DNA from: Alisma plantago-aquatica
Lineage: Eukaryota; Streptophyta; Magnoliopsida; Alismatales; Alismataceae
Length of the DNA: 64,000 nt
Direction: 5' to 3'
Assembly: GCA_963693085.1 (NCBI GenBank)
Contig: OY856410.1
Coordinates: 883,396,335-883,460,334, forward strand
This document shows positions 1 through 11,069 of the stretch, in pieces; the stretch's first letter is position 1; each line of letters starts with the position of its first letter. A program made the translations under genes and the position numbers. Below the pieces are notes generated by a model that saw only the letters and a list, made by a program, of their open reading frames with translations, was not told the origin of the DNA and made no database searches.

Positions 1-910
1 AGAGTATATATATATATATATATTCAAAAAGGAGAGACAATATACATGTTGGGAGAGCCTTAGAAGCTACACCCAACCCAAGTTAAGTGTTTAGCCACAC
101 ATGTTTACGGGCAGCATAACGACGTCACAAAATGATACATACATCAAGTTCCATGAAGAGAGGAGGGAAGTATAGTGAGATGGGAGTAATAGATCTAGAT
201 AGAGAGAGAATAATGTGATACAACACACTACTATTTCAGATCTAGATCTAGGAGGTTGATGGCATGGATGTTCTCCTTCTCTCAAAGAAGATGGGGCCTT
301 CAGTCTTCTCTCTCCTCAGCTTCCGCCTTTGGAGATCCAAGACTGATTGGATGGATGGGAATGAGTCTAGAAAATGGCAGCACTTTGTGGTCCTCCAAGA
401 TCTATGATTAGACAAGACGGGTAAGTGGCCTATTTATAGGCATGCTCCACCGACTTAACTCTTGGACCACATTCAAGGCCTCGCTTTGGATGAAGCCTGA
501 TCATTGTCGAGGCTTTATTGCCATCCTCTCCTCAGTCAAGGTTGGTTAAATCACCCCCTCATTAGAGGTTGGTTAAATCACTCACTCGGTCGAGGTCTAG
601 ATGTTGCATTCTTTGGTCAGACCATGGTTTGAATCTCGGTTGTGAGCTTCACGTCGTGTGTGTGTAGATCACGGGTGTGAGGAGCCATGGGTGTGAGGCA
701 TTGAGGTGATCTTGGAGTTCTTGACCGTGGTGGGATGGGCTGCGGTCGAGGTGTCGACCGCGACCTTGGCTTGATGTGACCCTGCAAGCATGGAAAAAGT
801 GTGTGAGATACTTGGCATAAAGTGATAAAATAAGTGGAGAAAATCTATAAAAGTTATGCTAGGGGAGGTATAAAATATATGTAAGAAGCGTATAAAATGA
901 GGTGTTATCA
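1..910 (-). repeat. Element A, 3' LTR (cut by the window start)
   Basis: This stretch is a direct repeat of 24878-25828 in the same orientation, starting at the TA microsatellite and ending at the same terminal sequence (minus strand begins TGATAACACC). A purine-rich tract lies just inside the element at 911-922, as expected for a 3' LTR on the minus strand. The two copies differ by scattered substitutions and several indels (for example a duplicated GGTTGGTTAAATCA unit near 541-590 and about 20 bases missing near 740), so A is clearly older than element B. The LTR carries GGTCGAGG/GACCGCGACC-type words. The rest of the LTR lies before the window. Confidence 0.85.
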
Positions 911-922
911 ACTCCCCCAAAC
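911..922 (-). other. Element A polypurine tract
   Basis: The minus strand reads AGTTTGGGGGAGT directly before the LTR terminus TGATAACACC. This is the expected position and composition of the primer for plus-strand DNA synthesis. Confidence 0.75.
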
Positions 923-930
923 TTAGAATC

Positions 931-948
931 AAGCATGTCCTCAGGCTA
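931..948 (-). other. GAGGAC hairpin upstream of A polypurine tract (decayed stem)
   Basis: The minus strand reads TAGCCT-GAGGAC-ATGCTT. The loop is identical to that of the perfect hairpins in elements B, C and D, but here only 4 of 6 stem positions pair. The distance to the polypurine tract matches the other elements. I read it as a decayed copy of the same module. Confidence 0.6.
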
Positions 949-2292
949 AGTGTAGGCTCGAAAACATAGAGAAAAAGAGCAAATTTGTGTGACAAAATTT
1001 TTGCAAAACTTAATGTTAACACTACCGAATTATCTCATTCTTGCATCAAGATTGTTGTGATATGTTTATTCAACCCTAAAGTCTGATTCCTCCCCCTTTA
1101 TACCCAAAGTTGCACAACTTTGACTTCTTGCCATTGCCTTTAGTAGAAAAGGTCTCTCCTTCTCAACGTATCACCCTTTCCTACGTTAGGTTACCAGCTG
1201 TACCAATACAACATCTCCCTAAGGGGAAGCTTTCAGACTCTTTCTTTATTATCTGTTGGCCCTATGCTAATGTGTTTGGGTAAGCTTTAGGCTTTAAATG
1301 TTTTCTTACTCTCCTGAACTTTTTCACCCATAGCTGTCTTAAGGACAGTGTTACCCTTTGGGCTTCTGACGTAAAGTCAGGTGGTTGTGTGAGTTTCGTT
1401 TAGGATTGGATGTGGGTAAGTTTGGCTTCGAGCTTCCACTTACGGGCACGATATATCTACATTCGTGAGTGCAGCAATACACTGGCCATGTGGAAACTTT
1501 TGGCATCTTTTGGGCACAACTCTCATTATAATTTTTATTCTTTTCTTTTTGGCTTTTTATATCTCCTCTCTGGCTTAGGTGAGTGGGATTTATGCGATCT
1601 TTTGGGTGTCCAAGCCTCTTATAATCCCAAAGAGGGGATAGATAAACTTGAAAGGGGTAGTTGTTTCCTTCTCGATGGAGATGAGGATTTTCTGGTTGGA
1701 GCCGTCAGGTTAGGGTGGTTGGTTAGGAGTATGGCTTAGTGAAGTTCTCTAGTTTTCAAGGGTTTCATAAGCTTAAGGTTGTTGCACACACAATGTCTTA
1801 TTGCAAGAATGAGATAGATTTGTATTGCTATGCTTCTCATTTTACTTTTATATGCATTATTTGCTCATATTTTTCTCTCTATAAGATGATAGCACTACAA
1901 CCATTAGCAAGAAAATAGACGAATTTCTAAGGTAACTACACAAAATTGTGGCTTATAACTAGATTTCTTTAAGAAAAAAGCAAGACCAGTTTGGCTAGAG
2001 CTAAAATATGTACAAGTAAAGTTTCAAAAAGCAAGAGCAGTTTGGTTGGAGCTAAAATATGTACAAGTAAAGTTTTTGAACATTTTGAAAAATTGAGTGG
2101 TAAAATGGTAGCAAAATTTCCCTCTCTAGCTCGTTTATGACTCCTCCCCCAAATTTGTCCTTCACCCCGACCCAGGGTGTCAAAATTTGAGTGAGACTTG
2201 TAAATGGGCTTTTCTTCATTCTGGTTTTCGGTGTTGGAGGCCCACTTGGACTCGAGGAGCATGCTTGCGTACACTCCTCGCAGTGGATGATA
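949..2292 (-). other. Element A non-coding block between ORF3 and 3' LTR
   Basis: No supportable coding region is seen over about 1.3 kb; the short open frames here have no recognisable domain. The minus strand at 2135-2165 reads GAAGGAC followed by TTTGGGGGAGGAGT. This resembles a damaged second hairpin-polypurine module, at the same spacing from the LTR as intact second modules in elements C and D. An imperfect 42-bp direct duplication (AGTTTGGYTGGAGCTAAAATATG type) lies at about 1978-2076. Confidence 0.55.
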
Positions 2293-3105
2293 CTATTCAT
2301 ATTGCATCCCTTTCACCTTTGTATTCAAATTGCCTAGGCCCATCATCCAGGCTAAATGAAAGAAGCCACAGTCATTTGACAGAGGAACCAACTGAGGGCT
2401 CATGTAGCAGAACTGCATCTTCTTGAAGTCTTTGCCTACTATATGCTTCTACCCTTTTTCGTGGCTTTTCAGCATCTCAACAATTGCTTCAGTGCATGTG
2501 ACAGCCTTTTCTTTGGTTGATGTTTTTGTAGTAATCATGTTTGTCTTTTTGTTTAGTGTGAAGCCTATGTCTGAGCTATTGTATAACACTGCAATCCTTT
2601 TGATAATGTTGACTACCAATAAAGTCCAATGATTGTCGTGAAGTAAAGGCAAGAAGATGTAGTTTGGGAGGGGTGTCACTAAGCATTGTTGCATGCATTC
2701 TTTTTCACATGATCTCTTGTCCTTTAGAATTTCATCCACCAACAAGAAGCATGACATATGTGTGTTTGGCATGTTGTCGCTTAAAAAAGCTTGGTAGGTT
2801 GACATCGTGTTGACAAATAGGTACCCTCATTGTTTCAATGTATCGTGGAGGTCGTCCTTCAGCACACATATTCCGTCCCTTTCAAATATAGCCTCTGCCA
2901 ACATGTCATCTTCTTTCAAGGATTTCATTATCATGTTTAGGGATTCTGAAGATAGGCTTACACAGCTCCATCTGTTGAAGTCCTTGAAAGTAGGTACTAT
3001 CTCCCTAGCCGGTCCATCTGGTTTCTCTTCAGGCGGATCATCTTCTTCTACTTCACCTTCCTCCGACTGCCCTACTATAGGTTGTTCCTCTTTATCTTTT
3101 ACCAC
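2293..3105 (-). pseudogene. Element A ORF3, C-terminal Ulp1-like (C48) cysteine protease domain
   Basis: One reading frame runs through this region, broken by TGA at 2827-2829 and TAG at 2449-2451. It encodes a Ulp1/SUMO-protease-like catalytic domain. The histidine motif NHWTLLVV has its His codon at 2629-2631. It is followed by AVLYNS, where the usual Asp is Asn. About 80 residues later, in the same frame beyond the TAG, comes SNDCGFFHLAW with the Cys codon at 2368-2370. Order and spacing fit the family; the usual oxyanion-hole Gln is not obvious. An acidic stretch (GQSEEGEVEEDDPPEE) precedes the domain. Ulp1-type peptidases cleave SUMO or similar modifiers; the role in a retroelement is unknown. 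The copy is dead because of the stops, and the Asn and missing Gln may also impair it. Confidence 0.75.
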
Positions 3106-5554
3106 TTGAGGTTGTTCAGGTTTTGTTTCTGGAATGCTTTCTGTGGCTACTCTAGTGTCGGCTTTCCAACCTTCTTTCCATGTCGCTGCTCTAACTGGCT
3201 CTACCGGGTCGATCCATAGGGTTTTGATTTATTCCATCCAAGTTACCTTTTCGGGTAGAGGGATATCTTGATGAAGTCTCTATAGTATTGCGTCCGAAGG
3301 CATCGTTGGGTCATTGAAAAATGGTGGTCGTAGATAACCTCCATCACGTACATATCACGTAGCCCGTACAGATCTTCCATGCATAAGTCTTCTAGTGGGA
3401 CGCCCTTTTTCATGGCTTCCATTATTCATAATACGACGAAGGCGCAATATCCTATTCCAACCTCTTCTTGCAGGACCTTCTTGTAGATTGAGAATAGTTT
3501 CCATATTCCCTTAAATCTGTCGTCTATTGATTGTATCGCTCTGCAGACGTAGTGGTACTTTTAGTATATCTCTAGCTTTTTGTTTTTGTATATTAAGGCA
3601 TTACTGTCCAGCTCGAATGTACAACAGTTGAACACTGTCATCTTTCACTCATATAAATTGACAAAGATCAGTGCCCAGTACTTCACATTCCTTATGGTTA
3701 GTACCACAAACTTTGTTTCCTTCCTGCTCACCACCTATTTTAGCTCAATCCATCAGTAGCTTTGTAGTCTTCATTGTATAAGAGTTCTACTAGATGTGTG
3801 GTGTCGTTAAACGCTGGTCGCATCTTGTCTGGATGTAAGAACTCTTCGAGGAGGGTGGCACACAGAACTTTGAACAGCTTCTTGTGTACTCATGCCCTTT
3901 TTCAGGAAGATTCCTCTAAAGTGTCTTCTCATGATATATGTTTGCCCTTGTTGTGGTATACAACAGCGATTCCGGGCATACAGTCATCCAGAATATCTAC
4001 CAAGATATGGACATCCATGCATGTTATCCTTGATAGTGCAGTCATGTCTATATCTGCCATTTTGCAAGGTAGAGGGGGAGCTACACCTAATTATGCTTCT
4101 TTGACTGGTGTGCTTTGCTTCCTGGCTGGCTCATTTGTGAAGAAAGTAGTGAGCCCGCCTTCCTCATCGTCTGAGGTGTCATCCTGTGCTGCCTTTAGGG
4201 GTGCTTCCTCGGTTGGATGAAGACTCTTTGTACTCATTGGCACCTAGGCGGTCACCTTATCTGCAACATCCATGGAAGCCTCTGCATCTGTATTGTCTTT
4301 GATGTTTCTTTCCTCAAACGGTTGTCCTAGTTCGGCAACATTCAGTGCTGCTAAAGTTTCCTCCATCTTCCTGTCGTAAAGATAGTCGTTATGTTTGTTA
4401 TGGACTGGGGATTGTAGAAAGTCACTACACATGTCCATCCCGTACGTCAGGTCATCCAGGAACTTATTTAGATCTCTGATTTCTCTTGATGTGAGATCTT
4501 TTGTCGCTATGCTCTCTGCTCTAGTGACGACAGCATGTGTGGGCTCTTCTGGTGCAACCTTATCTGTAGTCGGGGTAGTTTGTTCTTCCTTCCGGTGCCC
4601 TCTTCCCCTCATCTAATTCTGCTTTGTCCTCTTCAGGATTGCGGTTCAAATCGAGCCCCCTTGACAACGTAGTGGTTTTCTTCATTTCGTTGTCTTGGTG
4701 AGTGTCCGACTGCGGTGGTGCTTCCTTTGCTTACGGTTCAGCTGTCGAGGTAGTTTTTATGTTGGCGCTCTCTTCTTTTGATGATGTATCTGCACCTGTC
4801 CTCCCCATGTTGTCATTGTCCTTATCATTGGGGCTTGAAGGGCTCGATGAAGCTTGAAATGTTGAGGGACCTGCCACACGCTTGGTCTTCTTCCTCCGCT
4901 GCCAACTGTCGATCTCTCTACATTCATCTTCTAGCTGTTGGAGGTCTTCATCTAGGCATTGGCACTCCCTTTGGAGGTCGTTCATTGCAGCCTCGTAATC
5001 TTTTATAATGTGGTCTCTATCGGCTCATAGGGTGTCCCTCTCCCTTCTGATGGCTGTCATCTCCTCTGTGATGGTCTTTAGCGCTCCCATCATTGCGTTC
5101 TAGGTGTTTAGCACCCCTTGCATGAATTGGGGTAGCACTTCGATCCTCTCATTCAATGACTGCACCTGGGTGGTTAGTGTACACAGGGTGGAGGTTATGT
5201 TTGAATTTAATTCAGATGTTTGATGCATGTGTTTCCAGAGTACATCAAACTTTTTACCCAGTAATTTCTGAAGGTTGGATGATGTGGTGGATATGACTCC
5301 ACATGTGTCGTGGATGCTCTGGGTTCCTCTGGTTGTGGAGTTGGCAAGGCCGGGCTGGGCGCTCTATCCACTGGCTATTCCAGCATTTGAAGAATCACTT
5401 CTGAAATTGTCGATTTGGGTACAACTTTAGAGTCTTGGTGTTGCTGGTTGGTTTCTTATTCATCCTCCACCTGTTGTTCTATTGTGGCCGCTTCAAGGCA
5501 TGGACTTTCCCCTGTCATGTTGTCCATATTCACCTGGACATCTTGCTCTGTTGT
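3106..5554 (-). pseudogene. Element A ORF3, middle region (decayed)
   Basis: This is the stretch of ORF3 between the plant-transposon domain and the Ulp1-like domain. Open pieces at 4731-4985 (coiled-coil-like, MNDLQRECQCLDEDLQQLED) and 4244-4612 (charged, with a DLNKFLDDLTYGMDM segment) are separated by stops and frame changes. Between 4220 and 3110 fragments of a long protein can be followed, with stops, leading into the protease domain. I recognise no further named domain. It sits in the env position of an Athila-like element, but no signal peptide or membrane segment is seen. Confidence 0.5.
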
Positions 5555-6508
5555 TTATTCGACAGGTTGGCATCCCTCGCTCACTGTTGTCTTCACAGTT
5601 ATGGGAGGTGAGGTTGCCTTTAGAGTTGTGGGCTCGTCTAACACTTGTTTCTTTTTCTTCCATACTGCTAGCTTTTTCCTTTTATCTGGCTTCTTCTTCT
5701 CTTTCTCTGTAGATTTGGATTTTTCACCCTCTTCATCAGCTGCTAATGGCTTCTCTGTAGTAGTGCGGATGGCCCCCGAGTATATCTTGTCGATGTCATA
5801 TTGGGTGGGCCGCAGCTTCTGGGCGTCGTAATACGCCATTTCTGGGAGAGGAAGGAGTTTCTTGGAGCAGTTGTGTTTGTAGTAGAGTTTGCCTCCCTTC
5901 TGTTCCAAGATTCCCGTGTTGATGAGGGACTTGATGTCGATCTTTGTATTCCCCTTTGTTACTTTGTACTTCATCAACACGTTTGTGTCCATGAAGTGGT
6001 AGGCTATCTTCGTGATCTGGCCTCCCATGCATAATTCTTTGGTCTGCTCAGATTCCCCTCCCACTACTGCAGATAGGCGTTCAATCAAAATCTTGCCTAT
6101 GTTCACTGGCCTCTTATTCAGCATGGACCAGATGATGAAGAGGTCTCCTTTCGTCATGCCTCCTATTTCTGACCTCATGAATATTGTATTGGCCATAATC
6201 TTCTGCATCACCTGGATGAAACATGATGTGATGAGGGTCGCCTTAGAGTTCTTGGAGTTGTATTCCAGCTCCCCTGTCAGCTTTTCCCACATCCTTTAGT
6301 TGTTATACCTGATGATGTCCTTCTCTCCGGGTGCGACTGAGTAGGCATGTGCTTCCTCATTCGTTCTTGTGAATATGGTGTTCAGCATCACTTCAGTGAT
6401 TGTGTGAGTCTTCCCCCCGAGTCTCACTTCTAGTTTGAAGTCTCCTCTGCCCTTTTTGTGTTCCCCATCACTGACCGGGATTTGCTCTAGGGACGATAGG
6501 AACTCCAC
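5555..6508 (-). pseudogene. Element A ORF3, plant-transposon domain (PF20167-like), part after CACTA insertion
   Basis: Two open pieces in the same ORF (6508-6296 and 6292-5555) hold the core of the putative plant transposon protein domain: VRLGGKTHTITEVMLNTIFT, then a TAA at 6296-6298, then MWEKLTGELEYNSKNSKATL and MANTIFMRSEIGGMTKGDLF. A Lys/Glu-rich tail follows. The N-terminal part is at 16131-16669 on the other side of the CACTA element. Removing the transposon and one 3-bp target copy joins the two sides in frame. The homologous ORF in element D (56321-58333) lies in the same place after integrase, which supports this as a standard third ORF. Function is unknown; the family name is from memory, not a search. 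Confidence 0.7.
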
Positions 6509-6515
6509 TCACTAG

Positions 6516-6990
6516 TACATAACCGACCTTTAGTGTCGGTTATTTAAGTCCTTTAGTGTCGGTTTCAATGCGACACCTATGTGGGCGTCGTTAAAAGGCA
6601 AATTTTTAGGCGTCGATTTCCAAACCGATGCCAGAAACCTTTGTGTGCCACCGAAAACACGCCAACAGGGGGATATAGGCGTCGGTTATTACTACATCAA
6701 CTGACACCATAAACCTTCACGCCATAGAAAGGGCACCATCTAGGACACCATCAGCGTCGGTTTTTTATTGATAAATGACGCCATATCACATGCTACCACG
6801 GTCGTGGTGTCTGGTCTCATTAGGCCATTTAGGACACCATAAGCGTCGGTTTTTTATTGATAACCGACGCCATATCACCTGCTACCACAGCCATGTTGTG
6901 TCTGGTCTCATTAGGCGTCAGTTTTAGCTATTATCTGACGTTTTAATCATTTGTCGTCGGTTTTTTCAAATAACTGACGCCTATTGTATG
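6516..6990. repeat. CACTA left subterminal repeats
   Basis: About a dozen copies of a unit close to GGCGTCGGTT occur in both orientations, for example AACCGACGCC next to GGCGTCGGTT around 6840-6875. Such arrays are the usual binding sites of the TnpA-type protein of CACTA elements. The same unit is clustered at the right end. Confidence 0.85.
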
Positions 6991-7387
6991 TATTTTTTTA
7001 GTCAGTCTGCAGACCTGTTGTGGCTGGTTGTAGGATGAGAAACTTGCAGTTCAGTTATGAACTATAGGTTTTACGACATTTATTGATATCAGCCAACAAC
7101 ATACCACAAACCTGCAAAATTAACAACATTAATTTTCACACATTTAGCAACCTGTAGTTCCATTTGATTTTCACACATGTAGAAATATTCATGTAGCAAT
7201 TTGCAGTTCCATTCATTTTCACATTCACACATGTAGAAACATTCATATAGCAACCAGCAGTTTCATTCATTTTCATATTCACACATGTATAAACATTCAA
7301 ACACATGTAGAAACATTCAAACATGTAGAAACATTCACACATATTACAATTTAGAAATTCATTTACAAAATATCATTCTTTAGTCAT
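6991..7387. other. CACTA non-coding stretch with ACACATGTAGAAACATTCA repeats
   Basis: This lies between the left subterminal repeats and the end of the accessory gene. It holds an irregular array of a unit near CACACATGTAGAAACATTCA (7137-7345). The open frame across it is only the translated repeat, so no gene is called. Confidence 0.6.
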
Positions 7388-10300
7388 TATTTGCTATCAA
7401 CATCCCAATTATATTTTAAAAACCCCACTACTTGTATGGCTTTTGCCCATTCTTCTCTTACATCATTTAATTCTTCTGTCGTATAGGGAGCATGTACATC
7501 TAGTAAGGCCTTTCTTGTAGTGTGGTCAGTTTTAAACACCTGCAAAGAGAATGATGTATATATATAATTAATAATATATCAATAATATTGATATATTTCA
7601 TATTATCTAATGAGACTATGTATAATACCTCAGGAATAGTATCGATGTCAACTGTGGCATATTTGATAATCATGTGCATAAATCACATCACATAGTATGC
7701 ACATGCCCATCCGTTGTCTTGTGTAACACACCATAAATTGAAACATACAAAATATTAAAAAATACAACTAATTAAGCATTGTTCACATAAATAATATATA
7801 CATTGCAGTCGGGAACTTACTTCCACATTCTTCCAAATTATTGGTTGGTTCCTTTCCTGGGGACCTTTCCTCCAGCCTTTTTGAACTCATCTAAACCCCT
7901 ACATGTTAATGTAACACAGTACATTGCATAATTAAATAGTAATGTAATAACATATGTTAACAGATATGAAAATGAAATATTTCTCACCATAATAATGTCA
8001 TTTTCGTTGTGTGTCCATATTTTGAATTCAATTTAGTCCCCTTAGGATCTAGATAATAGACAGTGAACGTCTCTGGGACAATAACTAGTAACTCCCAATG
8101 CATACCCCTAGAGGTAAAAAAGTTAAAAATTAATAACTCAAAATCCACAATAAAAATGTAATTTTCTTAAGTCCAAATTATAAGCAAAGTAAACTTACTC
8201 CCTATTGAATGGAGCTATTATCACCGTCTTCTTATTTTGAGAAAAATTTGTAAAAGCATCATAGCAGCATTGTTGAACTGACGAAGGGTCTTTAGCTACT
8301 AGACTAATCAAAGATGGAATAAAAAATCCTACATGTTCGAATGAAAAATCTACACATATCTTGTCTAAGTAGCTGCAAAACATGTATTACGTATGCATTA
8401 ATATATAAGAAACCAGATCACCAGATCCTACACAAGGTATATGGATGTATAAAGAAGATCTCACCTTATCCATAGCTCTATCACAGATGTATTTAGCCAA
8501 TCATATCGAAACAACTCCAAAATATCTTGTATAAATAGTTTGCTTTCGTATGATTGACCTATAGCATCTGCATCTATAGAAATAGTTATAGGGCAATTTA
8601 CATCATGTTCACCTAATCATATTTCCATACCCCTACAATTAGGACCTAACGGGACAGGTAGGTCATGTGGAACCCAACTTGGTAATGTAGGAGGTGGAGG
8701 TGGAGGCCTAGATGCTCTGGGTGTCTTCTTTTTAACCTATATATATATATATATAATTTCAAATCAATTGACATCATATACACACACTAACAATTTAACG
8801 TAATTTAAATTTACCATACACTTTCAGTATAGAGGACATCCGCTTTTGGCCACAATATCACTCTGCCTTCTGCCTCACCAAGTGTTTCACAATCTGGGTG
8901 GGCATATGGCAATGCAAGATCCATCCACTTGGGGAATATACATAGCGGGCTCACACGAACCCAACCAGCTGGTAATGGAGACCCATGAAACATTTCCCCT
9001 GGTAGGGATGGGTACGCTGACGCCTCTACAATGATATATTCTTTACTTTTTAGATGGCATGGCTTCAACCCCTACAAATTTGTGTAAAGAATGTTATATA
9101 CATATATACATATCATCTTGAAAACATATCTTCTTGAAAAGACTAGTTACTATGTCATAAAAATACTTACAACATATGTGCTAGGTGGTGGGTCTACAGG
9201 ATTACTACTCCCAACCTCTACAGTAGGAGTAGAGCGGGATGCCATAGGTACTGTTTGCTGAGTGGCAGTCAGAGATGCGTGCCACTTTCTCATTGCTTCA
9301 TGGAGTGTCTTATCAACTACTTCCTTGATTCTCTTATCAACTACTTCATTGACTCTCCTATCAACTATCTTATCTACCTATACATGGATAAAAGAAACGT
9401 TGGCTTTTGATTATTGAATTCTCTTTTACAGTAACATTCTAAAGAAAGAATAGGTTACCTCTTCTTGTGAAATTCCCTCTTTTGGGACATGTTTGCGCTG
9501 GGATGGCCCAAAGAATGCTTTGATGCCCACACCAGCGCCTGCAGCCCTAACACGTCCAGGATGCTCTGGGTTACCCAGAGCAACTGTCAATTCATCCCTT
9601 GTGCCCTTAGGGATGAACTTACCTTGTTTCCTCAGCTCGTGCAGCTCCTTCTAATCGCCAAAACAAAAATTTGTAATTAAGTAAACACCACAAATTATCA
9701 ATATTCGAACGATTGCTCTAAGAGTTGTATTTTACCATTTTTGCAGCCGCCAGAGCAGTTGTGGGCTTCCTTATTTCTCCCTTCTTATTTTTCCTCCCAG
9801 CTATCCAGACATCATGGCGAGGCAGAGGTGTGGTACCTATAGTAGAGGACTCCTGAGTAGCAGCAGACTGAGCAGTAGACTCAGCCTGTAGTCTTTGGCG
9901 AATGCCTGCATAACCCTTTGGACCCATTGTGTGGTCATGCACATTCAGTGCACGCCTTGCTCTTTGCGTCTCATTGAGGGCCTAGTTAGTATACACATTA
10001 ATGATTTGGTTAGTAACAATAAATGTTAATCTTGAATAGGTGAATACAATATATAATAATTAAATTGGGAGTGACGCCTAATACTTTGAATTCATCAATT
10101 TTTCTTAAAGCAACAAACGCGTCCCATTCTTCTTGGTCCAGGAAGTTCCACTGTTCAATGGTTGTCTTCTTCCTCTTGTCACCTTCTTTTATGTATTCTC
10201 GGGTGAGATTTGTCCTATAGTTCCTTAGGACTCTCCCATAGCGTTGCATCACGCATTTATGATGTAGCTTTTCATCCAATGCAAATATACTCTGCAAAAT

Positions 10301-10824
10301 AGAATCGTTATTACCTAGTATCCAAAAAATTAGTAATCTACAAAATGGAATTGCAAATTAATAATAACTCATGCATAAATCCTTCCATATTACATCTTTC
10401 TTCTCCTTAGGAACTTTATGCCAAGAATCTATCTTACAACCACAATGGCTAGGAGTAACATACCCAAGATATGAAACAAACGAATTGCAATTCACTCCAA
10501 TTGTATTTCCTGCATTATCAAAATCCGCAACAAGTTTGGGTCCATTGCCCCTTAGCGCTGTTAACTTCTTCATCATAGTGATGCCCCTTCTCTTGTCAAC
10601 TTTTTGGTGTTTCTCATCAAGTGCCTCAAGTGCTTCAGAGGGTACATGTGCATCATCAACCTAAAATTTGACAAAAATAAACACACTTACAGGATATAAC
10701 TATAAATGGACATATAGATATAAATATATGATATATTTTTAAAACTTGCATTGTGAGGCGGCGCATTGATGTCCTCGCCCTCACGGTAATCATCAACACA
10801 GTCATCAGGCGAATGCTCAGCCAT
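7388..10824 (-). pseudogene. CACTA second gene: TnpA-like / Transposase_24-type protein with Ulp1-like domain
   Basis: About 13 exons can be followed on the minus strand. The start is ATG at 10824 (MAEHSPDDCVDDYREG). Exons at ~10662-10372, ~10292-10060 and ~9980-9720 hold a Transposase_24-like region (LTALRGNGPKL, RYGRVLRNYRTNLTREYI, WIAGRKNKKGEIRKP). The exon at ~9073-8816 matches the conserved FELPYP/LGEAEGRVILWPK-type region. A proline run leads into a Ulp1-like peptidase: GMHWELLVIVPETF (His, near 8100), VYYLDPKG (Asp, near 8050) and VTQDNGWACAYYVM (Gln and Cys, Cys codon 7701-7703). The last exon ends DVDSK-stop. TGA codons near 8610 and at 7683-7685 break the frame. Exon edges are by eye; the product resembles CACTA accessory proteins that bind subterminal repeats. 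Confidence 0.7.
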
Positions 10825-10826
10825 CT

Positions 10827-11040
10827 GAAAGTTCACATTCACATTGTAAAGTTCACATTGTAAAGTAATTCACATTGTAAAGCTCACATTGTAAAGTTCA
10901 CATTCACATTGTAAAGTAATTCACATTGTTAAGTTCACATTGTAAAGTAATTCACATTGTAAAATTCACATTGTAAAGTTCACATTCACATTGTAAAGTA
11001 ATTCACATTGTAAAGTTCACATTCAGAAAAATAAAACATA
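10827..11040. repeat. Tandem TTCACATTGTAAAG repeats
   Basis: About 12 copies of a 14-base unit, some shortened to TTCACATTG or spaced by TAA, lie between the two CACTA genes, immediately upstream of the accessory-gene start codon. They may be part of its 5' leader or promoter. Confidence 0.8.
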
Positions 11041-11069
11041 TAAAAAATATAAACATGCCTCTAATATTG

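Noticed and set aside
10827..11040. Regularly spaced repeats resembling a CRISPR array
   Set aside because: Units are 14 bases without unique spacers and the DNA is a plant transposon; simple tandem repeat.
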